64,000 nt of DNA, taken from assembly GCF_009928445.1 (NCBI RefSeq), contig NZ_JAABNO010000017.1, positions 55,919-119,918 of the forward strand, given 5' to 3'. Source of the stretch: Clostridium sp. C8-1-8. Its GTDB lineage: Bacteria; Bacillota; Clostridia; Clostridiales; Clostridiaceae. Position numbers and translations under genes: made by a program. Below, piece after piece: positions 1-9,602 of the stretch. Position 1 is the first letter of the stretch; every line of letters starts with the position of its first letter. The notes under the pieces are model-generated. The model was not told the DNA's origin. It did no database searches and saw nothing but the letters and a program-made list of their open reading frames with translations.

Positions 1-1216
1 CATTCTCTATGTTGTAAAATCTACTTAGAAGATTTACAATTGTTGTCTTACCTGCTCCCGTTGGTCCTACTAATGCTATAGTTTCACCAGCATTTACCTT
101 AAAGTTTATATTTTTAAGTATAGGTTTATCCTCTTCATAAGCAAAGGTTATATTCCTAAATTCTACATTCCCTTTTATTGTTTCCATTTCCGATGCACCT
201 AGAATATCTGTAACCACAGGCTTTTCATCCATAGCTTCAAATATTCTCTCAAGGTAAGCCATAGCTGTAATAATCGAATTATAGAAATTACCTATATTTA
301 AAATTGGATTCCAAAATCTCCACACGTATCCTACAAAAGCAACCAAAATACCAATGGATACTTCTGATGCCAAATAGTAGATACCTGCTATATATATTAA
401 TGAAACTGTAAGGGTAGATATTATTTCTACTGATGGCCAAAGTAAAAACTGTATTCTTACAGCTCTTAGCCAAGAAGTTCTATAATTATCACAAACCTCT
501 CTAAATATCCTTAGATTTTCTTCTTCCCTTGCAAAAGACTGAGTCACCTTTATACCATTAATACTTTCATGTATATATGCATTCATGTTTGATTGCTTAC
601 TACTCAATATTTGATAAGCCTTTCTTTGAGCTTTCTTAAGTATTAGCACCCAAGCCAATAGAACTGGTATCAAGACTATACTTATTAAAGTTAACTTAAC
701 ATCTATAGCTATCATAAATCCAATGGCCATAAACAAGCTTAAACTATCAGTTATAAGATTAATAAGTCCATTTGAAAGCAGATCACTTAGTGAATTAATG
801 TAATTGACTACCCTAACAAGTATCTTTCCGTGTGGTCTATTATCATAGTAACTGAAAGGCAGCCTTTGTAAATTCGTAAATAAATCCAGCCTCATTTGCT
901 TTAGTACATTTTGGCCTATCCTAGACATTGACCTTATCCTTAGCTTCATGCACACTCCTGTAACTACAAGTGTGAATAAAAATATTACTGCTAGAATACT
1001 TAAGCCTTTCATATCTTTATTGGGTATCTTATCATCCATAGCAATTTTAATAAGGTATGGTCCCATAAGGCTTGCTATATTGGCCAAAAACATAAGAGAT
1101 ACAGTTACTACGATTTCCTTCCTATAAGGTCTCATATATGATAAAAGTCTTTTTAAATGTTGAAAACTAAAGCTGGTTTCAAGCTCTTCATCCACATCAA
1201 ATTTATTTCTAGCCAT
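1..1216 (-). CDS. ABC exporter, permease-ATPase half-transporter (partial, 3' end outside window)
   Basis: About 405 N-terminal residues are present and the C-terminus runs off the left edge. The start MARNKFDVDEELETS is followed by an ABC type-1 membrane domain with several hydrophobic segments. An ATPase domain then begins, with Walker A GPTGAGKT at about residue 385; the signature and Walker B lie outside the window. Its start codon overlaps the stop of the upstream ABC gene (TAATG), so the two are translationally coupled and probably form a heterodimeric multidrug-type exporter at the membrane. The upstream partner has a degenerate Walker B, so this subunit should carry the catalytic glutamate. 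The substrate cannot be read from the sequence. Confidence 0.9.
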   Translation of the reverse strand, partial: MARNKFDVDEELETSFSFQHLKRLLSYMRPYRKEIVVTVSLMFLANIASLMGPYLIKIAMDDKIPNKDMKGLSILAVIFLFTLVVTGVCMKLRIRSMSRIGQNVLKQMRLDLFTNLQRLPFSYYDNRPHGKILVRVVNYINSLSDLLSNGLINLITDSLSLFMAIGFMIAIDVKLTLISIVLIPVLLAWVLILKKAQRKAYQILSSKQSNMNAYIHESINGIKVTQSFAREEENLRIFREVCDNYRTSWLRAVRIQFLLWPSVEIISTLTVSLIYIAGIYYLASEVSIGILVAFVGYVWRFWNPILNIGNFYNSIITAMAYLERIFEAMDEKPVVTDILGASEMETIKGNVEFRNITFAYEEDKPILKNINFKVNAGETIALVGPTGAGKTTIVNLLSRFYNIEN

Positions 1217-2958
1217 TACACAGCCCCCCTTACTGTATCAAAATCTCCAAATTGATTTTGGTATACACTATAATAATACCCTCTCTTCTTTATTAACTCT
1301 TCATTAGTTCCTCTTTCAATCACTTTACCCTGCTCTAAAACAAGTATTAAATCTGCATTTTTCACAGAAGAAATCCTATGAGCTATTATGAAATTGGTTC
1401 TACTTTTGTAGATAGACCTAAGCTCCTTATGTATCTTTAGTTCAGTTTCCATATCTACACTAGAAGTTGTATCATCTAATATAAGTATAGATGGATTTTT
1501 AAGCAGTGCTCTTGCTAGTGCTATTCTTTGCTTCTGTCCGCCAGAAAGTCCTACACCTCTTTCTCCTATTATTGTGTCATAGCCCTCTGGCATGTTAACT
1601 ATAAAGTCATGAGCTCCTGCAATGTTGGCAACTCTTTCTACCTGTTCAAAACTAGCCTCTGGTCTTCCATAGGCTATATTACCTTCAATAGTATCTGAAA
1701 ATAAAAATATATCCTGCATAGCCACTGCTACCTTATCCCTGAGTTTTATTACATCCAATTTTCTTATATCAATGCCATCTATTTCAATCTTTCCATCAGT
1801 AACATCATAAAACCTGCAGATTAGGTTTACTAAAGTAGATTTGCCTGCTCCAGTAGGTCCAAGTATTCCTATTGTCTGTCCAGCTTTTATTTCAAAGGAA
1901 ATATCATTTAAAATTTCTTCATTGTCATATTTAAAATGTACATGTTCAAACTTTATATTCCCTCTAATTCCGATTTCCTCATGCTCTTCTCTTTGATTTT
2001 TTATCTTAACCTCTTCATTGAGTAGATCTCTAATCTTATAGGTTGAAGCTACATACCTTTCGAAATCATTTATAAGCCAGCCTGCCATACGCATAGGATT
2101 GTTTAAAGCCCATATAAATCCATTGAACACAACTAAATCCCCCATTGTCATAGATCCATTTATAACCATTATTCCACCTACAAAAATCATTATCACGGAT
2201 AACAACCCTGCAAGAGAATCAAGGACAGGAAGATACTTTTCCCATACTCTGGCGGACTTCAGATTTTTCACTTTATAGTCATCATTGACCTTATTGAATT
2301 TCTCAATCTCATAATTTTCCTTGGCAAATGCTTTAACTACTCTATTTCCGCTTATATTCTCTTGGACCATTGAATTAAGTCTAGAAAAGCTCTCTCTTAT
2401 AGCATAAAATGTTGGTCCAACTTCCTTTGTCATCTTAGTAGCCAAAAATCCTATTACTGGAGTTATTAGAATAAGTGCTATGGTCAACTTTACATTTACA
2501 GTAAACATCATCATTATCGCAAATATAAATACTGTTAAGTTTTCGAATACATTATATACAACATAAGCCACAAAGTGTCTTATAGCATCAGTATCTCCAG
2601 TCATTCTAGCCATAAGATCCCCTGTTCTAGTATTGTTGTAATACTCAAAGTCCATCTTTAAAAGCTTTTTATATAGATCCTCTCTTATCTTGAATATTAC
2701 ATCTTGAGAAACAAACTCAAAAATCATTTGAAATGTATATCTATCTATAGCTTTTAGTGCAGAAACTCCAATCATCATAAGTAGTATAGAAATAAGTATT
2801 TTTTTATTTCCACCACTTATTACTTGGTCAACAATCTTACCAGAAAGAAATGGATTAATCATGTTAAGTGCTGATGCAATCAAAACCATAAATAGTGCTA
2901 CGCTGTATTTCAGCTTATACTTTTTCAAATATCCCCATATCCATTTTAAACTCCCCAT
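1216..2958 (-). CDS. ABC exporter half-transporter with degenerate catalytic site
   Basis: This 580-residue protein has an N-terminal six-helix ABC exporter membrane domain (about 1-310) and a C-terminal ATPase domain. Visible motifs are Walker A GPTGAGKST (about 368), signature LSGGQKQRIALARALL (about 471), Walker B ILILDDTTSSVD (about 494) and the H-loop IIAHRISS (about 526). The residue after the Walker B aspartate is Asp instead of the usual Glu. That is the hallmark of the degenerate subunit in heterodimeric exporters of the TM287/288 and BmrCD type. The RBS GGGGGAG precedes the ATG. It is coupled by a 1-nt overlap to the downstream partner and divergent from an AraC-type regulator that may control it (inference). 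Confidence 0.93.
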   Translation of the reverse strand: MGSLKWIWGYLKKYKLKYSVALFMVLIASALNMINPFLSGKIVDQVISGGNKKILISILLMMIGVSALKAIDRYTFQMIFEFVSQDVIFKIREDLYKKLLKMDFEYYNNTRTGDLMARMTGDTDAIRHFVAYVVYNVFENLTVFIFAIMMMFTVNVKLTIALILITPVIGFLATKMTKEVGPTFYAIRESFSRLNSMVQENISGNRVVKAFAKENYEIEKFNKVNDDYKVKNLKSARVWEKYLPVLDSLAGLLSVIMIFVGGIMVINGSMTMGDLVVFNGFIWALNNPMRMAGWLINDFERYVASTYKIRDLLNEEVKIKNQREEHEEIGIRGNIKFEHVHFKYDNEEILNDISFEIKAGQTIGILGPTGAGKSTLVNLICRFYDVTDGKIEIDGIDIRKLDVIKLRDKVAVAMQDIFLFSDTIEGNIAYGRPEASFEQVERVANIAGAHDFIVNMPEGYDTIIGERGVGLSGGQKQRIALARALLKNPSILILDDTTSSVDMETELKIHKELRSIYKSRTNFIIAHRISSVKNADLILVLEQGKVIERGTNEELIKKRGYYYSVYQNQFGDFDTVRGAV

Positions 2959-3146
2959 TATTTTCTCCCCCTTACTTAGTCTTTCTCTTCATGCCTCTCG
3001 ACCTAAAGTATTATTATTCTGTTGCTAAATCTACAGATAAATTATTACTTAATTAATTAAAAATATAAATGTAATTTCTTAAACTATTGATGTATATTCT
3101 TATACAGGTGTATATTTAAAAGGTAGTAATTTAAGGGGGCTAAGAA

Positions 3147-3980
3147 ATGTGTTATACGGGTATGAGTGCTCAATCTTTTAATCCTCAGATATTATACATT
3201 TTTGAGGCAATAAACAAAAATACTCTGTCTACAAAGTATCACAGTCATGATTTTATAGAGATAAGCGTAATTTTAGATGGACCAGTAAAATACATCATAG
3301 AGAATGAACAAGTTTTATTAGATAAGGGAGATATACTACTTTTTAATCCAGGCGTATCTCATCAGGAATATGTTTGTAAAGGTTCTCTAGGCCATGAGCT
3401 TCATATTGGGATAACTAATTTTAGATTAGAGGGATTTAGGAAAAATTTTATACTAACAAAGAATAACTCTTCAGTTATAAGACTTAAGAATAACGGAGAT
3501 GAGTTTTTCAAATGCTGCAATGAAATTATCGAGGAGCAAAAAAATAATGCTCTTGGATATGATTTGGTTCTTAAAGCACTAGTTATGAAACTTCTTGTTG
3601 TACTTTTACGAGAAACTCACTTTGAAGAAAATTCAAAGCATACAGTAAAGTACTCCTTTGAATCTACAGATAAGCAAAACCTTGTTAAAGCTATAATAGA
3701 TTTTATGAATGAAAACTACATGAACGATATATCTTTAGATAAGATTGCAAAAAATATGTATTTAAGCCCAGTTTATATATCAAAGATATTTAAAGAAGAG
3801 ACTGGTGACTCCCCTATAAATTACTTAATACGAAAAAGGTTAGAAAAGGCCAAAGAGCTTCTAGAAGTGGAAGGCTTACCAGTAAAAATAGCCGCAAAAA
3901 GTGTAGGCTATGATGACGCATACTATTTTAGCAAGTTATTTAAAAAGTATTATGGCATCTCTCCTTCTAAAGTAAGCTAG
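3147..3980 (+). CDS. AraC-family transcriptional regulator
   Basis: This 277-residue protein has the AraC architecture. An N-terminal cupin-like sensor domain (about 10-150) holds the histidine-bearing strand KYHSHDFIEISVILDG and FNPGVSHQEYV. The C-terminal pair of helix-turn-helix motifs (about 175-277) contains SLDKIAKNMYLSPVYISKIF and AAKSVGYDDAYYFSKLFKKY. RBS AAGGGGG precedes the ATG. It is transcribed away from the ABC exporter operon across a spacer of about 190 bp, so it may regulate that operon or itself. The ligand is unknown; cupin-AraC proteins commonly sense sugars or small metabolites. Confidence 0.9.
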   Translation: MCYTGMSAQSFNPQILYIFEAINKNTLSTKYHSHDFIEISVILDGPVKYIIENEQVLLDKGDILLFNPGVSHQEYVCKGSLGHELHIGITNFRLEGFRKNFILTKNNSSVIRLKNNGDEFFKCCNEIIEEQKNNALGYDLVLKALVMKLLVVLLRETHFEENSKHTVKYSFESTDKQNLVKAIIDFMNENYMNDISLDKIAKNMYLSPVYISKIFKEETGDSPINYLIRKRLEKAKELLEVEGLPVKIAAKSVGYDDAYYFSKLFKKYYGISPSKVS

Positions 3981-3996
3981 ATAATTTCTTAAATAA

Positions 3997-4038
3997 TAAA
4001 AAAGTCGCTGAAGCTACCTTTCTTTAGCGACTTTTTTT
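3997..4038. terminator. Bidirectional intrinsic terminator downstream of the AraC gene
   Basis: Stem AAAAAGTCGCT ... AGCGACTTTTT with A- and T-tracts on both sides. It serves the plus-strand regulator and lies next to repeat copy A. A closely similar stem recurs at 5333-5367. Confidence 0.85.
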
Positions 4039-4187
4039 GGCATCTGCCTTTCCAAATTTACATGAAGAAAATCTGGCAGGTTCAATAACTTTATTTTTTT
4101 ACTGTTTACCCTAAATAGCTATTCTAAAGCCTTGATATTAATAGATTTATCTAGCAAAAAAATTATCCTTTCCTTAACAGTAAAAAA
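4038..4187 (-). repeat. Intergenic terminator-associated repeat, copy A
   Basis: Read on the minus strand, this follows the nlpC terminator. Arms TTTTTTACTGTT (4095-4106) and AACAGTAAAAAA (4176-4187) are fully complementary. A 41-nt box (4040-4080) has complementary ends CTGCC/GGCAG. The same layout is found at 31411-31557, 56501-56645 and 63619-63760, with co-varying arms. The minus strand between the arms resembles a degraded reading frame interrupted by a stop. The function is unknown. Confidence 0.7.
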
Positions 4188-4217
4188 TGCTGAAGAGGCT
4201 CTCTTCAGCATTTTTTA
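4182..4217 (-). terminator. Intrinsic terminator of the NlpC/P60 gene
   Basis: Stem TGCTGAAGA/TCTTCAGCA followed by a T-run on the minus strand. It abuts the stop codon of the gene at 4218. Confidence 0.9.
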
Positions 4218-4859
4218 CTATTTCATCAATCTTCTAGCTCCTGCATATCTGCTAGAATAATAAGATTCACTTAAAGAACTGACAGTTACATTCTTTCCTG
4301 AAGATGGAGCATGTATGAAATCTCCGCCTCCTATATATATACCAACATGACTTATTGGACCATAAGTATTAAAGAACACCAAGTCTCCTGGACTTAGATT
4401 ACCTTTGGATACAGAACTTCCCATTGCATACTGAGCACCAGTATAATGAGGTAAGCTAATACCTAGCTTAGCATAGACATATTGCGTAAGTCCAGAACAA
4501 TCGAACGCTCTTGGTCCAGATGCTCCAAAAACATAAGGTCGTCCCAAATAATTGTAGGCTATGGAAACAGCTCCGCCACCTGAAGATGAAGTACCTCCTC
4601 TAGAAACTTTTACACTACTACCAGTAGATTTTCCACTACCACTAGACTTACCATTTTCATTTGACTTTGAGTCACTACTTTCTTCATTCTTTGGTGCTTT
4701 AATTGTTTTGTTGTTTGCCTTAAGTTCCGCTGTTTTTACAACAACTCCTTGTTCTGCCTTCGCCGTTGTATCTGCCTTCGCCTCTGTGGATGAGGCTAGT
4801 CCAAATGCTAAAGTTGAGCAAAAAAAGCATGCTGCTATAATCTTAAGTCCTTTCCTCAT
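4218..4859 (-). CDS. Secreted NlpC/P60 family peptidoglycan hydrolase
   Basis: This 213-residue protein has a signal peptide (hydrophobic IIAACFFCSTLAFGLA, cleavage expected near residue 28). A low-complexity Lys/Ser/Gly linker (about 50-95) follows, then a C-terminal NlpC/P60 domain. The catalytic Cys lies in FDCSG (about 121), with His in SHVGIYIG (about 171) and a second polar His in FIHAPS (about 183). The family cleaves peptide stems of the cell wall, usually the gamma-D-Glu to diamino acid bond. There is no recognisable SH3 or LysM wall-binding domain; the basic Ser-rich linker may take that role (inference). RBS GAGGGGAG. It is monocistronic with its own terminator. Confidence 0.92.
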   Translation of the reverse strand: MRKGLKIIAACFFCSTLAFGLASSTEAKADTTAKAEQGVVVKTAELKANNKTIKAPKNEESSDSKSNENGKSSGSGKSTGSSVKVSRGGTSSSGGGAVSIAYNYLGRPYVFGASGPRAFDCSGLTQYVYAKLGISLPHYTGAQYAMGSSVSKGNLSPGDLVFFNTYGPISHVGIYIGGGDFIHAPSSGKNVTVSSLSESYYSSRYAGARRLMK

Positions 4860-5332
4860 AAATATTCTCCCCTCTCATATTTATCATCCAATAAGTATTT
4901 CTAGTTCTATTTCAATGTTAACCTTTTCACGCTTTTATGTAGCTGTATTTGTTACCACTTTGTAACTACCTTTACATTATAGTAAATTTTTATATGGGAG
5001 GTCAAGGAATTTTATAAAAAAATTATGAACTATTAGTAAATATTATTATTTTTAGTAATGTTTTATTCCATAATTATCATATTTTTATAGTTTATATTGA
5101 TATTTTATTAGTTTATTATGGTAGTTTCTTATAATTTCAGAAAATTTTAAAACGTTTTCATCAATGTACTTTGTGAAATTTTTTTCTAGTACCAGTTACT
5201 TCTCAACTATATGAACAATCTCATAGAGATATAGCTCCTAAAGTTAAAAACTTACTGTGCTATAGGCATACAACTTCAACTATTAAATTTTTATAAAATA
5301 CACCTATATTATTAATCCAAAAGGATAGCCGC

Positions 5333-5367
5333 AAAAAAGTCGCTGAACAAGTTCAGCGACTTTTTTA
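5333..5367. terminator. Intrinsic terminator downstream of pepD
   Basis: Perfect stem AAAAAAGTCGCTGAAC/GTTCAGCGACTTTTTT. It lies about 90 nt beyond the pepD stop on the minus strand, and the stem is related to that at 3997-4038. Confidence 0.85.
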
Positions 5368-5370
5368 TTT

Positions 5371-5410
5371 AGGCTATGTTTAAATTCAAAATGTTACTTT
5401 AACGGAGCCT
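5371..5410. repeat. Short palindromic repeat, copy 1 (AGGCTATGTT ends)
   Basis: A 40-bp element with inverted ends AGGCTATGTTTAA / TTAACGGAGCCT. A second version lies at 13513-13558. It may be a mobile-element-derived miniature repeat. It lies between the pepD stop and its terminator. Confidence 0.45.
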
Positions 5411-5452
5411 TTATTTAACGTATTCAGTCTAATTGAAAACTAAAATATTCTA

Positions 5453-6910
5453 CTACTTTATTTCTTTTAATACGTTAAGTAGATAATCCCATAGATTCTT
5501 TACTGAACTTATGCTCATATGTTCATTAGGAGTATGAACATCATATAGATTTGGTCCAAATGAAATCATATCTATATCAGAGCCTAGTCTCTCGGTAAAT
5601 AATCCACATTCAAGTCCTGCATGAATTGCCAATATTTCAGCATCCTTGCCATTCATCTTCCTATATACATCTTGGCAAATTGTTCTTATCTTTGATTCAG
5701 GGTTATACTGCCATTCTGGATAATCAGCAGATGTTGAGAACTGTGCTCCTAAAAGCTCTGCTACTGTTTTAGTTCTTAGTATTATCTCATCTTTCAATGA
5801 TCCTACAGAACTCCTTGTTGCACTATCATATTCTACTGAAGTGTCATTAGTAGTAACAACGCCTAGGTTAGTTGAACTTTGAACAAGCCCTGGAATATCC
5901 ATGCTCATAGTGTCTACACCATCTGGCAGTAAGTATAGAAGTTCCACCGCTTTTTTAGTAGTATCTTTAGAAAAGGCCTTTTCAACATCTAGGTCAACTA
6001 ATTCAAACTCAATTCTAACATCAGCATCTGAAGCCTTAAACTCATTTGCTAATATTTTATTCCATTTATTAACCTTTTCTTTAATAGCTTCTGTTTTCTC
6101 ACCATCAAAAACTATTAATGAATCATGTTCTCTTGGAATAGCATTATTTTTGGAGCCTCCGTTAGTTGACACCAAGCTAAAGTCTATTTCTGACAAGATA
6201 TCCTTTAGCACTCTTCCCATTATCTTGTTAGAATTTCCTCTTTCTTTATTTATCTCCATTCCAGAGTGTCCGCCTTTTAGACCTCTGACTCTAATCTCAG
6301 CCTTAGCGGCATCACTCTTGACATCTTCCCATTGTATACTTAAAACAGCTTTATTTCTTATTCCTCCCGCACAGCTAACCAAAAGGAATCCTTCTTCTTC
6401 TGAATCTAAGTTTAAAAGTATCTTTCCACTAATGTGCTCAGGACTTACATTCATAGCCCCGCCCATTCCTGCTTCTTCGTCAGAAGTTATAAGAACCTCT
6501 AGAGGTGGATGTTCTATATCATCTGAGCTTAATATAGCTAAGCCATAGGCAACTGCTATACCATTATCAGCTCCAAGAGTTGTTCCTGTTGCAAATACAT
6601 TATCCCCTTCTATTCTTAACTTAAGTGTGTCTTTTTCAAAGTCATGTACTGTGCCTTTATTTTTTTCACATACCATGTCCATATGTCCTTGAATTATTAC
6701 AGTTGGTGCATTTTCATAGCCTTTTGTTCCAGGCTTTTTTATTATTACATTTAAGCTAGCATCTTGAATAACCTCTAGGTTATGACCCTTAGCAAAACTT
6801 ACAAGATAATCACTGATCTCTTTTTCATTTCCTGATCCTCTTGGAATCTTAGAAATTTCTTCAAAATAATAAAATACTTTACTTGGTTCTAAATGCGATA
6901 AAATTCCCAT
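5453..6910 (-). CDS. pepD: Aminoacyl-histidine dipeptidase (M20 family)
   Basis: This 485-residue protein has the length and motifs of PepD, a cytoplasmic Zn dipeptidase that hydrolyses Xaa-His and related dipeptides. Metal-site motifs are IIQGHMDMVCEK (about 75-90), TTLGADNGIAVAYG (about 115) and the catalytic TSDEEAGMGGAMN (about 145). The C-terminal HAGLECGLF (about 435) holds a further ligand region. RBS AAAGGAAG precedes the ATG. It is a single gene ending in a terminator shared with no other gene. Together with the opp operon in this window it fits peptide scavenging. Confidence 0.93.
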   Translation of the reverse strand: MGILSHLEPSKVFYYFEEISKIPRGSGNEKEISDYLVSFAKGHNLEVIQDASLNVIIKKPGTKGYENAPTVIIQGHMDMVCEKNKGTVHDFEKDTLKLRIEGDNVFATGTTLGADNGIAVAYGLAILSSDDIEHPPLEVLITSDEEAGMGGAMNVSPEHISGKILLNLDSEEEGFLLVSCAGGIRNKAVLSIQWEDVKSDAAKAEIRVRGLKGGHSGMEINKERGNSNKIMGRVLKDILSEIDFSLVSTNGGSKNNAIPREHDSLIVFDGEKTEAIKEKVNKWNKILANEFKASDADVRIEFELVDLDVEKAFSKDTTKKAVELLYLLPDGVDTMSMDIPGLVQSSTNLGVVTTNDTSVEYDSATRSSVGSLKDEIILRTKTVAELLGAQFSTSADYPEWQYNPESKIRTICQDVYRKMNGKDAEILAIHAGLECGLFTERLGSDIDMISFGPNLYDVHTPNEHMSISSVKNLWDYLLNVLKEIK

Positions 6911-7382
6911 CTTTACTACATCTTCCTTTCATTATTAAAATTCTATGGTAAAATAATACTATATAGCTATAAGATTTTATAAATATAATATAGCATATTA
7001 ATCCTATAAATACATAAATTTTTAATACCTATATTACATGTAGCCCTAAATTCTTAATATAATACACAGTAATTGCCGTAATAATTAAATCTCTTTTTTT
7101 TGGATAAATTATAACTGGACTATTAGCCAATGTATCACTTTTCTTTAATCTATTAATAACTATTTCCTTAGGTCATGCTAGTAGCTTTATAACATAAGCC
7201 AGGATATTAAACTTAGAGCAATTCTCATGTTTATTTATTCTTTAGCTTATATATGTATTTTTTTCATTATCAAAAAAATATAATTCTTAAAAGATTTATA
7301 TAAAGTGTAACTCTTTAACCAGTGAAAAATTCAGAAATATTTGAATTATGATTCAAAAAAATAATAATTGTGAGGTGTTTTT
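6911..7382. other. Divergent intergenic region between pepD and pyk
   Basis: About 470 bp of AT-rich sequence with no supported ORF or RNA. It must hold the promoters of both flanking genes. No distinct operator or long hairpin was seen. Confidence 0.5.
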
Positions 7383-8801
7383 ATGCAAAAAACAAAAATG
7401 ATTTTTACAATTGGCCCTGCTAGCGACAATGAGGAAATCTTAAGGAAATTTATTGAAATAGGCATGAGTGCAGCAAGATTAAACTTCTCTCATGGAACTC
7501 ACGAAGACCATAAGGTAAAAGTTGATTTGATAAAGAAATTAAGAACAGAGCTTAATTCATCAACAGCTATACTAATGGATATAAAGGGACCTAAGATACG
7601 AACTCATAATTTTGCCAATGGTGAAGCCGCTCTTAACGAAGGAGATAAATTCATATTTAAATGTGGTGATGAAATACTTGGTGATGAAACCAAATGTTCT
7701 ATATCCTACGATATATTATATGAAGATATAAAACCAGGCGGAGTAATTCTTGTAGATGATGGATTGCTAGAATTTAGAGTCGATAAGGTAGAAGGAAAAG
7801 ATATAATCTGTACTGTTGTAATCGGCGGAACCATGAAGAACCACAAAGGGGTAAATGTTCCTAACGTAGAAATTAAGCTTCCAGCGGTAACAGATAAAGA
7901 CAAAGAAGATTTAAAATTCGGATGTGAAATGGGTGTTGACTTCGTAGCTGCATCTTTTATAAGAAAGGCCTCCGATGTTACAGAAATAAGATCCTTACTA
8001 GATGAGAATGGTGGCTGCGACATAAAGATAATATCTAAGATAGAGAGTCAAGAAGGTGTAAATAACATAGATGCTATTATTGAAGTTTCTGATGGAATTA
8101 TGGTAGCTAGAGGTGATATGGGTGTTGAAATTCCTATTGAGAAAGTTCCAATAATACAAAAATCTATAATAAGAAAGTGTAATGAAGCAGGTAAGATAGT
8201 AATAACTGCAACTCAGATGTTAGATTCAATGATAAGAAATTCAAGACCTACAAGAGCAGAAGCTTGTGATATCTGTAATGCTATATTTGATGGAACAGAT
8301 GCCATAATGTTGAGTGGTGAAAGTGCATCTGGACACTACCCACTTGAGGCTGCAAGCACTATGTCTAGAATTGCTAAGGAGGCTGAAGCTAATCTAGACT
8401 ATGAACATCTTATGAGGAGATTAAAAGAGCCTAGTCTTTCAGCTTTTGGAGATGCTATAAGCTACTCCGCAGCTAAGACTGCTCTAAAACTTCCTACTAA
8501 AGCTATAGTTGCCGCAACTCAAAGTGGTGCTACAGCTAAACTATTATCTAAATACAGACCTAGTTGTCCAATAATAGCAATAACTCCTAATGAAACTGTA
8601 AGAAGACATCTATCTTTAAACTTTGGGGTTATTCCTAAACTTTGTAATGAATTTAGCACTACAGATGAAATCATAAATGAAGCTAAGAATGCTGCAAGAG
8701 CAGTTGGAATAGCAACTACCGGTGAAAATATAATGGTTGCTGCTGGTATGCCTACAGCCCACACTGGCGGTACTAATATGCTTAAGATAGAGAAACTATA
8801 G
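7383..8801 (+). CDS. pyk: Pyruvate kinase
   Basis: This 472-residue protein catalyses PEP + ADP to pyruvate + ATP, the last step of glycolysis. It opens with KTKMIFTIGPAS and ARLNFSHG (substrate and K+ site). It carries the MDIKGPKIRTH strand and the B domain (about 70-165). The signature region KIISKIESQEGVNNID, RGDMGVEIP and TATQMLDSMI follows. The C-terminal allosteric domain ends at GGTNMLKIEKL. There is no extra PEP-utiliser domain, so this is the short form. RBS GAGGTG sits before the ATG. It stands alone, without pfkA beside it. Confidence 0.97.
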   Translation: MQKTKMIFTIGPASDNEEILRKFIEIGMSAARLNFSHGTHEDHKVKVDLIKKLRTELNSSTAILMDIKGPKIRTHNFANGEAALNEGDKFIFKCGDEILGDETKCSISYDILYEDIKPGGVILVDDGLLEFRVDKVEGKDIICTVVIGGTMKNHKGVNVPNVEIKLPAVTDKDKEDLKFGCEMGVDFVAASFIRKASDVTEIRSLLDENGGCDIKIISKIESQEGVNNIDAIIEVSDGIMVARGDMGVEIPIEKVPIIQKSIIRKCNEAGKIVITATQMLDSMIRNSRPTRAEACDICNAIFDGTDAIMLSGESASGHYPLEAASTMSRIAKEAEANLDYEHLMRRLKEPSLSAFGDAISYSAAKTALKLPTKAIVAATQSGATAKLLSKYRPSCPIIAITPNETVRRHLSLNFGVIPKLCNEFSTTDEIINEAKNAARAVGIATTGENIMVAAGMPTAHTGGTNMLKIEKL

Positions 8802-8956
8802 TTATATATTTTTCTTATCCTCCCACTTTTAAAGTATTTAAGAAGCTTGCTAGTAGAAGTATGCTGTGTTTTTTACTTCATACTCTAAAAAACTACTTTA
8901 AATATGCTGGAATTTGTAAAATCTAATTTTAGAAAATAATTTCTTTGTTTTGAGAC

Positions 8957-9009
8957 AAAAATAACCATGCATAAGTAGGAATATATCCTCTATGCATGGT
9001 CATTTTTTA
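8957..9009. terminator. Terminator hairpin between pyk and the TPR-like gene
   Basis: Stem ACCATGCATA ... TATGCATGGT followed by CATTTTTT on the plus strand. It lies about 160 nt past the pyk stop, so a 3' untranslated stretch would precede it. Confidence 0.7.
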
Positions 9010-9077
9010 GGAACAAAGTCTTCTATTTATATTAAGATGTTATTTCACCTATTCTTTAGAGCACCTACACAGGATAT

Positions 9078-9584
9078 TTATCCTAGCTTATCCTTTAGAA
9101 ACTTACTATTAGGGTGATACTTCAAAAGTCTTCCATAGGTTTCCTTAGCCTTATCTGCTTGTTCAGTGTACTCATAGGATTGAGCTAATTTTAGGACTAC
9201 ATCTATATCCTCATCTATTCTTTTATCTGATAAATTATTTATTAAATGAATATATCCTTGATAATCTTCACTTTCATATAGGCACAAAGCCTTTATTATA
9301 TGTATCTTCAAATTATCCTTGTAATTATATTCCTCACATCTATCTAGACATTGTCTGTAGTCTTTATTAAGGTATAACTGTAGTATCTCTTCAAATTTCT
9401 TTACTTCTTCACTTTTATTTTTCTTTATCTGCAAGACTATATATACTGCGTATGCAATCAAAATAATAAATAATGGTGGAGTAGTAAGTGCCAAAACCAA
9501 AAGTATAACTCCTATAGTAATCTTAATTCTAAGGTTGCTTTTATCAGATTGAAGATAAAATGGTCTAGAGCTTTTACTTTCCAT
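9078..9584 (-). CDS. Small membrane-anchored TPR-like protein
   Basis: This 168-residue protein is not assigned to a named family. A basic N-terminus precedes one long hydrophobic stretch (about 21-50, ITIGVILLVLALTTPPLF onward, possibly two short helices). The rest is a soluble helical region ending in a TPR-like repeat (KLAQSYEYTEQADKAKETYG, YHPNSKFLKDKLG). A cytoplasmic scaffold role is an inference. RBS AGGAGGAG. It follows the S1-domain gene by about 20 nt and is probably co-transcribed with it. Confidence 0.75.
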   Translation of the reverse strand: MESKSSRPFYLQSDKSNLRIKITIGVILLVLALTTPPLFIILIAYAVYIVLQIKKNKSEEVKKFEEILQLYLNKDYRQCLDRCEEYNYKDNLKIHIIKALCLYESEDYQGYIHLINNLSDKRIDEDIDVVLKLAQSYEYTEQADKAKETYGRLLKYHPNSKFLKDKLG

Positions 9585-9602
9585 TACTCCTCCTAATCCT
9601 GC

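Larger units (their letters stand above)
4860..5452. other. Intergenic region upstream of nlpC
   Basis: Very AT-rich with no supported gene. It holds the terminator at 5333-5367 and a short palindromic repeat at 5371-5410. The first 200 bases should contain the nlpC promoter, but no convincing -35/-10 pair was picked out by eye. Confidence 0.6.

Noticed and set aside
4561..4965. Plus-strand ORF of 134 codons opposite the NlpC/P60 gene
   Set aside because: It is the antisense of the Ser/Gly/Lys linker, with a low-complexity product, no SD, and overlap with a well-supported gene.
5901..6548. Plus-strand ORF of 215 codons opposite pepD
   Set aside because: Shadow frame of pepD codons; no SD and no recognisable domain.
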